A DNA stretch of 64,000 nt, from assembly GCA_019843655.1 (NCBI GenBank), contig JACDQD010000104.1, positions 3,534,001 through 3,598,000 on the forward strand, in the 5' to 3' direction. Source of the stretch: Lethocerus indicus (taxonomy: Eukaryota > Arthropoda > Insecta > Hemiptera > Belostomatidae). A program made the position numbers and the translations under genes. How positions within the stretch are numbered: position 1 is the stretch's first letter; each line of letters starts with the position of its first letter. This document shows positions 38,301 through 47,800 of this stretch, in pieces. The notes below the pieces were generated by a model that did not search any database, was not told the DNA's origin, and was given only the letters and a program-made list of their open reading frames with translations.

Positions 38301-41300
38301 ATATTACAATTCATGTCTTAATTCTGCCGCTTGGAATGTCCAATCTTGTGTGGGACAATTCACGCGGCTATGTGATTTTTGCATGTTTCTCTCTGTTATT
38401 TCCAACGTTTTACACGCCCGAGCGATAGGGGCCGTACTGTAAGGGCAATGCAATACTTACCAAAGTGGACGGTTTTTCACAGTTCTTTCACCTAACGGTA
38501 AGTTGCTTCGGCCTGTGTAATCGACTTCATTATTTTTCGCCTACTTCGTTTCGGGTCTATGAACTAGATAATTATCAAAGGTGCTCGCGTTTGGTGAGCA
38601 CCTATCACAGTACCCTACTCCTGTTTCACATAAAATTCCTCGGCATTAACTGGTATATTTAGTTTATGTATATTCTGTATATTGTGTAGTCATTGTTTCG
38701 TGAACGGAAGGCACCAGTTTTACGAACATCGCGTCTCCCGTAAGCATAAAATTTATTTTATTTCTATCTAATCCCTGTATTTCGATTCCGGCGATGGCGT
38801 TATGCCGAAACCGGTCTATCGATAGGCCAAAAATGCGAGTCGTTCATCGCCCATGAAAATTCCTATGGTCATATCATTGTTAATTGTACTGTAATTCAGA
38901 GACCCCCGTATAACCCTTTAAAACCATTTTAGGATTCTTAATTGATCCGATGTCAGATTTTAACTCATTTCTTATAACTTGTGACTATGCACCGATGGGT
39001 ATAGCTTCAAGCATACTATACATGGTATTATCAGGCCTCGGATCTTGTCTCCTTCGAATTCTCAGCTGGGCCACCGGCCAAGTGATTCTGTAGACCGAAT
39101 AAGTAAACGGTTATTTACTATTTTTTTCTTAGCAACAGTAATGTCGAAATAGATATTTCCGGTTTGGTACATTACAGGACGCCTGAGATACACTTTGGCG
39201 ACAGTTTAGTAATTCTACTTTTTAAGTTTATCCCGGACAGGCCTTCCTAGAAATTCCGGGAGTTTGTGCAAGCCCCCCTACTGTCCAAGAAAACTCCCCG
39301 GTCAATACACCGGACGGGGAAAGATCAAATAGAAGCATCGCTTCCTTCCGATAAAATACCTATTGGATAAAGAAAAGGATCGAAGAAAAGGATAAGAAAA
39401 GGTCGTAAATCCAGAGCGAGAGATCTTATCTGGGTCCGCTCGGGTCGATAGCGGGGGAGGGGAATTCGCCCTGGATGTTGGCTTGGCCCGCTACAGGCCA
39501 ACTTTATCCAGTGACAAAACACGGCCACTGGGGGAAACAGTCGGTGAGAGCCATAATTTGAGCAAGTTTGTAAAACAGAAGTACTGCGGGCGGCGGGTCT
39601 GCCTTCGGAAAGTCTTTGTTTAGGCGATCAGCGGTCGCCTCTTCATTACTCCTCCTTGCCAGTCCTTTTCTTTCCACCCAGTCTTCGCATTGACAGAAGA
39701 GGTTTAAAGCCGATAATTCGAGTTATAGGTAAAATTATTCAAATTAAAGGATTACGAAACTTTTAAGGCTAAATATTTCCGTTAAAATTAGTAGTTTCCG
39801 TGACAATTGCCCGATGAGGGAAATCAATTAATTGTATTCGTACAACGATTTTATTACTTGACGAGAGGACGAGGAGTATTTTTTACATGTTATGGGTTCA
39901 GATATTCGCGCGCAATAAAATGATTGTGTTGTCGATATTTTTTAAAAATGGACAATACCGGACAATTTCACGGCATCATAGACCCACCCGACGAGTGAAG
40001 TGAGAGAGGCTATTGTAATTAAAATTGTACTCTGTGTTGAGGGGCGGGTGGGCGCCGACACGAGGCTCCCGGGGCAATAACTCAGCCGGCTCACGGGGAA
40101 CAAGTAATTCCGGTAACAAAGCAGTCTAAACTTCAGTTTGGCCCTTACGATTGTAAATGAGTGCAGAGTGCGCGGGGAGCCGAACTAAACGGGCCGAACT
40201 AAACAGGATCCAGAAGCTAGAAGAACTGAAAGGAAAGCTGTCGGACATTTTTTAAACGACCAACCCCCCAATCGTGCCATTCCGAGATAATTCGAATCCC
40301 AATAAAACAAATTCCATTCTAGACTGACTTCGAATCCTCACCGTCACGTGACACCATATTGGCCCAGAGCCCCTATTATGTAACGATAGTTTTTTTAGTT
40401 CATTCTCTCTTCACTGAGGATTCTGTTAACATTTTGCTATCAATAGTGACGACTGGTTCTTTAACCTTAACCAATTTATTCTTCTTCGTCGTAGGCTCAT
40501 TCTTGCCGTTAGTTTCTCCCGCGAATCGTCATTAGGGATACTTTTCCTAGTTTCCCTATCCCTGTCCCCCAACGTTCAAGTACAGCTACGATAGGAAATA
40601 TAGACGATGGTCGTCAGCGATGACACGTAATATTTAAATGACGTGGGCCGTAATATAAAAACAGTACGAAAACCCTTTACCTTATGCAGTTCTAAACGAT
40701 CGTGCAAAGTTTATTAATATTCAGAGTATCCTTGAGGGCCCACTCCTCGGCCGGATTCGAGAGTTCAAATAGTTGTTGGGGCGCTATAAGTTTGCAGTTC
40801 GGGCGTAAGGACGCCCGGCGAGAGTTGGCGCGCGCCGGCCACGACGACTGTCTGGAAAGAGATAACGGGCGCGAGAGCCCGGGTCACGAGAGTCGCCCAT
40901 CGACCAACCCAAGACAGAGAGAGGGAGAGAGAAAGAGAGAGAGAGTAAGAGACGAGAAGACAGAAAGCCGGGAGGTGGAAAGAGAGCGAGAGGGAGTTAG
41001 TGTAGAAGAGGGAGAGAGGGAGAGATAGAGAGAGAGAGAGGGAGGGAGGGAGAGAGAGAGAGGGAGAGAGGCTCGGTGTATCTAGCGGGTAGATCTGTAG
41101 TGGAATTGGGTGGGGCGGGAGTTTGGATCAATACGGAGGGAGGCCGGCGGTCGTGGTGGCTGGCGGGCCCGCCCCGCACGCCTCCACCACCCGACGCCGG
41201 TACAAACCGCATTCGCATCAATTCCCCTAATTGACTTTTGTGAAGTGCCCACCCTCAGGAGCCTTACCACTCCCTACCGTCGTCTTCGGTTAGTTTCCGC

Positions 41301-44300
41301 TCTAGGCCCACCAACGGGGAATCCGCCCCAGAAACCCGACTGACCCGCAGAAACAGCCCGCCCGTAAATGACAACTACATTCCAGAAATGAGTGTTTTCT
41401 AAGACAGGTCTTAGAGTGGGGTTGAACTGTTGTAGCGACAGGGATTCAGTGAAGGATTTGAATACGCACGCTGTACAGTTCTTGAGAACAGGTTTTTGCC
41501 AACAGCCAGTAGTAACGTCTAAACAATGCAACATGTCGGTTAAAAAAATAATTGTTGCACTATCCGCGAGTGTAAGGTCAATAAAATACTACTCTTCAAA
41601 CGGCAATAATAAATATCTGGTAATTCAGCCCTCCAGTCGAAATATCAACGACGAGCGATTTCCCGTCTCCACCCGTTTGTTTGGCACCGCCTACTACGGG
41701 CTCACTCCAACGTGGAATTCGGGTAGCAATACTGAGGCATGAGGCACACCGTTAGGTTAAAATAAAGAAGTCCGGGGTAAATGACCGAGGCAGTCGGATA
41801 TCAATAAAATCAAATCTTTAGAGTCCATAATTTGTAAAATCGCCTCTCACGTGTGCTATTTTGATACGGGCAGTGGTCTCAACAGCCTCAAGGCTCAAGA
41901 GCCTTTCGCAACCTCCAGCCGGAAAAGTAGCTTCCATTAATGTCTCCTACAATTAGCAAAGCAGTCTAACGGGCGGTGGTCCCCTTGAATATTATTGTGT
42001 TATTGTAACTTATAAAGTAACCGTTATTATCCATGTAGACTCAGTGTTGAGCGGATGTACCATAGATTGAAATCAGTACTCGAAATAATTCTCTTGTTGT
42101 CGTTGTACTATTATAGATTTGACTAAAAATAAACTGTGTCCAGTCATTGACCTCAGTCATCCCGAGGGTTGGGACTGGCTACACGTTGTCAAGGGAACCC
42201 TGACCTTTGACCTCGTACTAGATTCTTCTTGAAACGGTTGAAAACTTGCGCTTCGATTTGGAATGTTTCCTAAATACTTAATGGGTGGGATGACATTATG
42301 CTTTGGGACAATTACAAAAGGAACCGAGCAAATAACATTTCCTCATGAGCCGGTCCTTTGTCGAGCTTTGGCAGTCATTAAATTAAAACTCATTTTCTTT
42401 ACAAGTATTTTATCTTTCCCCTAATGACAAATTAAGAAACAGAAAAAGAAGAATAGAAGCTGGGACAGCTCCCAACGACATAATTATTAAGTCCATGCTT
42501 TGTCGTTTTTGCTTATCGCGCTACATAAATGAAAATTTTAGGATGTTGGGAAAGAAAATTTCTTAAATGAATTTAAATTAAAAAAAAATACATTAAACTA
42601 AAATGCCGATATCATAGAATTACTACAGAATTCTTCCCTTCCAGAGGAGAATGTTATATCATTTAAAAGGAAACGTGGTCAACTTCCCCGGTACCTTCAC
42701 CCAGCAATGTCTGCGATTGTCAGGAAGATTGTTGAGGTCAAGTACAAAGTATCTCGGTTATTAATTGATCTAAGGGACGCAAAAACACGAAGTTTGGAGT
42801 TGCTCTCTATTGACAAAGTTAAGACGGAAATGGGAAAAGTTAAAATCTGCTAAAATATCTTGTTGGGCTCGATGTCAGAAACGCTGTCGATACACGGGAC
42901 CGGTCTCAATCAGCGGTGATGACATAAATGTTTAAAACGTTTAAAAAACTGCGCGGTATTACCTTCAAATGTTGCGGATATGTGCCAATGGTGAAAAGAG
43001 CTTTGGATCGAGACCTTCACTTTTATTCTAATTTGCAAAGTCAAATAATTTTTGAATTGTCAAATTCGGGACAATAAGCCATAATCAAAGTTTACTGGAG
43101 TTCGAAATACTGGGCCATTATTGTTTGATTTCCTGCCGGCCTCGCGTGCAAACCCTCCGGGCTGCAATGATAAACCATCAGGGTGAACCTTAATCCACGA
43201 TACCCAACTACTTCAAGATTTCCGAAAATCGGGTAGTAACAATTTGCAGACTACAAAACTAAATATCCATTGAGGAGACAAGGGTCTCAGAATCCGGCCC
43301 TCACTAATTTCCACCCATTTGGTGGGTTGAGCCTTCAATGATAACGAATTTTATACGGTTTATAATTTAAGTCTTAAATAAATTAAATTTGAATACTAGT
43401 AACAAATTTACGATCGCGCGAGGAATTGTTATGCGGGCAGAGAATGTTTATTCCCTCGCTCGGGAGTAAAGGTTTAAATTTTATAACCAGGACGTTGTTC
43501 TCGGAACTGAGAGAGATTAGGGGAGCTCTGAGCCTTTGGTGGGCAGAGAGGGTCCCCACTCGATGACTCTTGACCTTTCAGACCTCCCTTACTTTCGACG
43601 CTTCCCATTGAAAGAATCCAAGTCCGACCCACTTTAAAATTTAATTTTTAAACCGATTCCCGGTAAACGACACGCCGGGTCGAACCCGCGGAAGCGAAAC
43701 CCGAGTAATGCCCTCGCTCTTTTCACGACTCATTTGTCAGACTCCCACCTACTTGAAGTTTATTTTCGCGAGTCGATTTACTTCATGTTTCAATTGTTAT
43801 CCCTCGAATGGCCAGGAGTCACTGATATTCGGAGTTGAATGAACGGAGCGGAATAAAATAGTTTCTTTTTAGAACTTTAAATATTGAAATGATGAACAGC
43901 GTTAGCAACTGGGCATGACTCCAAATAGTATTCGCGAGATGATTTACTGTTTAAAAGCATTGTTCAATATATATTCTAAAAAGAAATTAGTATCACTCTT
44001 AAAAGACGTTGAAAGCAGGAATGCCGAATGTTTTACGGACCGCAAATATCATATTGTGACAAGGCAGGTACGATTGAGTTAACAACATATTTCCGTACAC
44101 CATAGGAGATTAACATAGTATTATTAAATAATTACGCACATCCCCATGAATACCAGCTTTGAAAATTAAGCAATATCGATGGCCGTCTGATCTCGTCATG
44201 GAACATATACGAAAGCCAATTGAACGAATTTGCTTCTCTCGATAATATCTTCGAGGTTCACTTCTTTGACAGTCCTGGATTAACTGATATGTTCAAAACA

Positions 44301-44820
44301 ATGGGAACGGATCGGTTTAACAATTTCGCTTACACAAATAAATTCCAACAAAAGGTGAGTGAGGCTCGTCCTAAGAATCACTTTAAACGTACTTTATTCA
44401 AGTGGTGGTTTTAAACCGCGGACTAAATTATATTGTAGATCATATTTAACCTGAAGTGACGTATCCAACGTCAGCGGATCAAAATCACACGGATTAATAC
44501 ACTGGAAACAACCGTCTGGCACGATTATAGCGATCGTATGGTTTTCAAACGGACCTGAATTTGTTGGTAGCTAGTTCGCCGAGTTCGTAGAACTTGATCT
44601 CCTCAGAGAAGACGTCCAGCGGTACGTTGACCGGCCTCCGGAGTCGGCCGCCACTCTGGTAGTAGTAGAGTATGGCGTCGAAACTGGGCCGATTCCTGTC
44701 GAAGAAGTACTCGTTGCGAAGCGGGTCGAAGTAGCGGATCCTCCTCGATGGGTCGCCCAGCAACGTGTCCGGGAACTGGTTCAACGTTCGCAGCTGCGTC
44801 TCGAACCGCAGACCACTCAC
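22388..44820 (-). CDS. Sh: Shaker voltage-gated potassium channel, T1 domain to C-terminus (5' end missing)
   Basis: Shaker is the Kv1-type A-current channel of arthropod neurons and muscle, a plasma-membrane tetramer. Exons on the minus strand are 44820-44555, 34838-34195, then either 28969-28840 or 28814-28685, then 25609-25419 and 22545-22388. Every junction has GT-AG and matching phase (2, 1, 2, 1). Total coding length is 1389 nt: 462 residues plus stop. Relative to residue 1 of this fragment, T1 covers about 1-90, S1-S4 about 100-290, S5 and pore about 290-347, S6 about 355-385, and the tail to 462. Sequence is nearly identical to Drosophila Shaker as I recall it, apart from the shorter, glutamine-poor C-terminal tail. 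The N-terminal exon(s) before the conserved VSGLRF were not found in the window. Confidence 0.97.
22838..22889. repeat. (TA)n microsatellite, left of the mariner remnant
   Basis: About 50 bp of alternating T and A, ending directly at the inverted repeat of the mariner remnant. Confidence 0.85.
22890..23097 (-). mobile_element. Internally deleted mariner element
   Basis: Terminal inverted repeats of about 28 bp: TAGGGGTACCCAAAAGTAAT at the left and, as reverse complement of the right end, TAGGAGTACTCGAAAGTAAT. Mariner elements insert at TA, and both flanks here are TA repeats. Just inside the right end the minus strand reads [17 protein letters not shown]; after a frame change come [11 protein letters not shown] and a stop, the pattern of a mariner transposase C-terminus. 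At about 208 bp nearly all of the transposase is missing, so it is a dead, non-autonomous relic. Confidence 0.85.
23098..23164. repeat. (TA)n microsatellite, right of the mariner remnant
   Basis: About 65 bp of alternating A and T immediately after the right inverted repeat of the mariner remnant. Confidence 0.9.
23382..23470 (+). other. G-rich tract with quadruplex potential
   Basis: Contains a run of G at about 23386-23397 and, at 23424-23446, four G4 runs separated by single C bases, the classical quadruplex pattern. The G-rich strand is opposite to Shaker, so it would be in DNA and not in the Shaker pre-mRNA. Confidence 0.6.
25419..25609 (-). CDS. Sh: Shaker exon: S6 and proximal C-terminus
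   Basis: Acceptor CGATAG ends at 25610 and donor GTAAAT starts at 25418. The exon opens [18 protein letters not shown], then [20 protein letters not shown] with the PVP bend of the activation gate, then [18 protein letters not shown] and PYLPGTLG. S6 lines the inner pore and carries the gate. The single first G completes the codon that decides Thr or Arg at position 449. Only one S6 exon was found, whereas Drosophila Shaker, as I recall, has two alternative S6/C-terminal exon sets. If the donor were not used, the frame would run on about 35 codons to a stop near 25290; I see no reason to believe that form. Confidence 0.97.
25736..25767. repeat. (GT)n microsatellite
   Basis: About 32 bp of alternating G and T on the plus strand, 127 nt upstream of the S6 exon in transcript terms. 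In the Shaker pre-mRNA it reads (CA)n. Confidence 0.9.
26130..26310 (+). repeat. GATA/GAGA simple repeat
   Basis: About 180 bp made of GATAGA, GAGAGA and AAGA units, almost purely purine plus T on the plus strand. Purine bias continues more weakly to about 27480. Confidence 0.85.
26632..26727. repeat. GA-rich and (TA)n microsatellites
   Basis: GAGACAGAGA-type sequence followed by about 45 bp of alternating T and A with minor breaks. Confidence 0.85.
28685..28814 (-). CDS. Sh: Shaker alternative pore exon 2 (3' copy, Thr at the 449 position)
   Basis: The second tandem pore exon, also 130 nt with the same phases. Acceptor TTGCAG ends at 28815; donor GTATGA starts at 28684. It reads [33 protein letters not shown] and [10 protein letters not shown], identical to the Drosophila pore exon in every residue I can recall. 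The last two bases AC plus G of the S6 exon give ACG, threonine, as in fly T449. It differs from the upstream copy at two internal residues, but at roughly 17 codons silently, so the duplication is old and both copies have been kept under protein-level constraint. Confidence 0.96.
28815..28839 (-). other. 25-nt spacer between the two pore exons
   Basis: Holds the donor of the upstream pore exon (GTAACT), a TTTTTAAC that could serve as a branch site, a short pyrimidine run and the acceptor TTGCAG of the downstream exon. It is well below any usual minimum intron length, so the two exons cannot easily be joined to each other. Any branch point for the downstream exon must lie unusually near its AG or inside the upstream exon. 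Confidence 0.85.
28840..28969 (-). CDS. Sh: Shaker alternative pore exon 1 (5' copy, Arg at the 449 position)
   Basis: The first of two tandem 130-nt exons for the end of S5, the turret and the selectivity filter. Acceptor TTACAG ends at 28970; donor GTAACT starts at 28839. It reads [33 protein letters not shown] and [10 protein letters not shown], with the intact TVGYG filter. It enters in phase 1 and leaves in phase 2 with AG; joined to the S6 exon's first G this makes AGG, arginine, at the position equal to Shaker T449. Kv1.5 also has arginine there. The turret has leucine where the other copy has asparagine. Its donor lies 25 nt from the start of the next pore exon. Confidence 0.95.
29264..29353. 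repeat. (TA)n microsatellite
   Basis: About 90 bp of alternating T and A, 300 nt upstream (transcript sense) of the first pore exon. Confidence 0.9.
33811..33838 (+). other. Strong G-quadruplex motif, plus strand
   Basis: At 33815-33830 four runs of three or more G are separated by single bases (GGGCGGGTGGGTGGGG), the most stable class of quadruplex sequence. Confidence 0.65.
33931..33966 (-). other. G-rich tract, minus strand (Shaker transcript sense)
   Basis: On the plus strand a run of ten C is followed by further C6 and C3 blocks, so the Shaker pre-mRNA carries G runs about 230-265 nt downstream of the donor of the S1-S4 exon. Quadruplex formation is plausible because the blocks are GGG or longer with short links. 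Confidence 0.5.
34195..34838 (-). CDS. Sh: Shaker exon: T1-S1 linker, voltage sensor S1-S4, start of S5
   Basis: A 644-nt exon, acceptor TTTCAG ending at 34839 and donor GTAAGT at 34194. It begins [15 protein letters not shown], then S1 ([19 protein letters not shown]), an S1-S2 loop with two N-glycosylation sequons (NTT and NGT), S2 ([16 protein letters not shown]), S3 ([17 protein letters not shown]), an acidic S3-S4 loop, and S4 ([19 protein letters not shown]) with an arginine or lysine at every third position. [11 protein letters not shown] is the S4-S5 linker and LLIFFLFIG opens S5. This is the voltage sensor of the channel. It ends in phase 1, accepting either pore exon. Confidence 0.97.
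35383..35410 (-). repeat. Hammerhead-like motif, truncated copy (copy D)
   Basis: The minus strand reads TGGTGAAGACGGTG, then TAACCGGTCTAGC. The TGAAGA core and the ACCGGTCTAGC end survive, but the middle (stem II) appears deleted, so the fold is lost. Confidence 0.4.
35521..35563 (+). repeat. Hammerhead-like motif with altered but still paired stem II (copy E)
   Basis: Core TTGAAGA (35527-35533), then TGAC, loop GTCAA and GTC, followed by GGAA and CCGGTCTAGG. The stem II pair GGC/GCC of other copies is replaced by GAC/GTC, a change on both sides that keeps pairing. The core differs from the intact copy at two places. Confidence 0.45.
37624..37671. repeat. Three-copy 16-bp tandem repeat
   Basis: The unit CGAGTGAACAAACCGC begins at 37624, 37640 and 37656. 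The first two units are identical and the third diverges at its 3' end (CGAGTGAACAAATATC). Confidence 0.85.
38782..38823 (+). repeat. Hammerhead-like motif with preserved stems (copy F)
   Basis: TCGAT and ATCGA form the outer stem (38782-38786 with 38818-38822). The core is CCGGCGA, stem II GGC/GCC with loop GTTAT, then GAAACCGGTC. The outer stem sequence differs from the copy at 53.3 kb yet still pairs. Two core bases are changed relative to CTGANGA. Confidence 0.5.
40915..41075 (+). repeat. GAGA simple repeat
   Basis: About 160 bp of GAGA and GGGA units on the plus strand, broken by short unique sequence. It explains the glutamate/arginine-rich and serine/leucine-rich frames here. GAGA tracts can bind GAGA factor or CLAMP in flies; that role is not shown here. 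Confidence 0.85.
42201..42213 (-). promoter_or_regulatory. Perfect DR1 nuclear-receptor site
   Basis: The minus strand reads AGGTCAAAGGTCA, two consensus half-sites with one-base spacing, the class bound by HNF4, Seven-up/COUP-TF and RXR/USP-type receptors. A further TGACCTCAGTCA lies about 50 bp to the left. Function is inference. Confidence 0.4.
44555..44820 (-). CDS. Sh: Shaker exon: T1 tetramerisation domain
   Basis: T1 brings four Kv1 subunits together in the cytoplasm and decides which can co-assemble. The acceptor is TTTTTTCCAG ending at 44821, and the exon opens in phase 0 with [19 protein letters not shown]. Then come [37 protein letters not shown] and [16 protein letters not shown], the diagnostic T1 blocks. 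It ends at 44555 in phase 2 before donor GTCCGT, a weak donor for such a conserved boundary. The first codon is a valine (GTG) that follows RVVIN in other Shaker proteins, so this is an internal exon and not the start of translation. Confidence 0.97.
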
Positions 44821-47800
44821 CTGGAAAAAAGAAGATATATAAGATTCATGAAAATAGACCGCGGAAAGTGAGCATTAAAATGGAACGTACGAAGCTCAAT
44901 CCGGTGCAGTGGTATGCGTATTATCTTTTTTTCAGTGAAATACTGTGTTCCATTAAATATATTCTTGATACATGGACGCCATTGTGATAACTAACATTAG
45001 AAGGTTTATTAAACACCCAACTATATACTATAAAAAATGTGAAGAGTGTCGGACGTCTCTTGCCTGACTTGTCACTTGTTGAAAGCTTGTTTCGCCCTCT
45101 TGGAAACTCTTAACTGCAGTCGGAGAATAATTAATGGACGCAGTGTTAATAGCCACTAATGACAACAACGCTGTGGGGGCAAGGGGAAAAAAGATGCGTC
45201 CGATCGCCCGAAAATAGCGCCCAATTCAAGTTCCACGGGGAGTGTATCAATGGCCGGCATTGTTCCCGGGCTGTTCCAACCATTTTCTGTCCATTTTACA
45301 AACTCAGGTGAGCGAGAGAGAGAGGGAGGGAGAGAGAGACGTCTATTGTCGGGGAGGGAGGACAAAAAGCGGGACGTGTACATGCTGGCCGTGGGCTTAC
45401 GGTCCCTCTAAAGGACAACAATTCTCAGTTTTGAATAACCTTTTACTTTCGCTCGAATACCGCCCCCTTTTTCAAGGCGGAGTATTAAAGTGTACGAGCT
45501 ATTTCATGTATATATATATATATCATACACACATACAAGCTCTTCTAACATTCTGAGCCCTCTTCCGGGGCCCTTGCCATTGAATCAGAAAATAGACAGT
45601 TTCAATAAAAATGCAATACTCAATACGGTTCAATGCTCTTTTATTTTATCGTGTTCTGAAATTGCGTTAAGACCTGTCAGACAAATAATAAATAATCACC
45701 ATTTTCTATGGGTAAATAATTGCTAAACAAAACGTAATTGCATAAAAATGTTTCAAATTACCACCTGAAAGGAAAGCGTGCAATCGTTAGGTACTCATGC
45801 GACTGTTGGCAATTTTTGGATAGGAATGGCACAAAATACTATGTTCGGAATTTCATCACTTGAAACTCAACCGGTTACGGACGCGTAACTTATTGTTTGG
45901 GACAAGTGTATTACTCAACCATTATGTGTGCGAGTGGCAATGGGGAGAAGTGAATGCCTCGCAGAAAGGACACACTCTGAAAGTGTTTTACACAAATCAA
46001 AGTACCACGTCCCCAGTACTTCACTTATCCGTTCGGACCCTCCTAAAAGCGTTTACACCTCGAACGAGACACGATGGACGAAATTAAAAAGCTAACCCAG
46101 TTTGGCTCAAACGGGCAGTTCGGTCCCGACAATTACCTATCGACATTTGTCGGGCAAGTGCCTTATTCAATTTAGGTAGGCCCGAGCAAGGGTAGGGCCG
46201 AGGGTGGCCGCCAATCATCCCACTCGTCAACGGCACAAATTAGCCCCGTTTGTTGCCGAATTTTTCCGAAAAAATGCGCGATCCACAGGCCGGAAATATT
46301 CGGATCTGAATTCGCGTTACGTACCGTATTTTGTATTCCGGTGTTCGCCTTCTCTCTGCTATACGATTTAGGTTGTCAATTCGTTAAAGGTAATCGATTG
46401 AGGAGTACTATTCTTATCTCACCATATTAGGTGTAAAAAATAATTTTATGGTGATTTTTACTCCGATTACTGTATCCATAAAACCTTCTAGGATCATCTA
46501 TGAAATTATACATTGATATCAAACGTAGTGAGGACATTTGAAGGTATCGTAACATCTTCCATATTATAACACTTCCACGCGATGTTCTTAATTTCATAAT
46601 CATTTTATTCTACTCAAGGTGCCGAGTACCGGCGATTTGAAGTTTGCAAATTGGACAGGGAAACGAGACACAAGTTCTATATTTTAAATTCGTTTCCCGT
46701 CTATATAGCAGGTTAATGTACAAAGCTTTTCGTGGAATCCGTAAAAATTCAGCGAAGGGCCTTCGCCGACCTACGTTAAGTCCATTACCGAGGTAGGTGG
46801 AGAAGTCATTCGGGAATTCTGAGACCGATTCAAAATTATTGCTGAATGGCTATTTCAATTTTAACCGGCCTACCGGGTTTATGTAACGCAACGGCGCGAA
46901 ATACTCCAAACTGAACGCTTCCAACTCGTCATCACTTCTTGGGGGAATAATTAAGTTACGATTTTATTTAATATTTGATTACTGTTACAATTTTTAAAAA
47001 AAGCATAAACGCGAATTTCCAGTTCGCAATAAAGACACGGCTGAAGGAATTTAAAATAACTCGGGGTCGAATTCTAAAACTCAGACTCGAATAATACTGA
47101 AGTGCACATGGTCTAGGCGTAAACAGGGGAGGTTTATATCTGATTCGTCGTTTGGAGGACGGTTCTGTGGATGAATTAAGGAGTCGGAGAAAGAGCGATT
47201 GGATTCTGGGCTGGAACTCAGCGGTCAAACTCAGGGCGATTTACAAACAATTCGCGGCCGGTTTGCTTACGCTGGCATCTGAGCTAATAATTTATTCGGC
47301 GGGGTCGGCATTCTTATGAACTCTCTCGGTAGATTTATCAACTGGCCGGCATTCGATGTGCCCGGTGGCACCACTAGATATAGAACACACTCCGCTACTA
47401 TTGCCTCAGCCCAGCCCCTCCCGACAGAATAATATTCCTTTACAACCTCCCATATTGGGCATTAATATTTGTTTTTAAATTTCCTCTCATCGGAGTTTTA
47501 CGTCGGAGATGCACACTGGACGGGCGATACTCTCAACTTTCTTTTCGCAACGGAGCATTTTGTTTCCATTAAATTAATTAATTTTTCTTTCATCTCGCTT
47601 TAAATAGTTCATTTCTAAAGATAAATATCCTCGATATTTCATTTCATTATAAATCACTTACATTTTACAGGATCATTGTCTCCTTATGATTTTATGGCCA
47701 ACGAAATACCTTAAAAAAATATTCCAAAATCTTTAATTAATCTACTATGGAACATTTATAACTGTCTTGTAGTAACCTGAGGAGATGGGGTTGTACATAA

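Larger units (their letters stand above)
34839..44554 (-). other. Long Shaker intron between T1 and S1-S4 exons
   Basis: 9716 nt without coding signal. It contains three hammerhead-like copies, a three-unit 16-bp tandem repeat, a long GAGA tract and an isolated nuclear-receptor DR1 site. The remaining open frames are short and unlike known proteins. Confidence 0.7.

Noticed and set aside
41392..41742. 116-codon plus-strand frame
   Set aside because: No ATG at its start and no recognisable motif; likely chance in GC-richer intron sequence.
42899..42925. GACCGGTC next to GGTGATGAC, resembling the hammerhead-like family
   Set aside because: No GAAAC, no stem II and no paired flanks on either strand.
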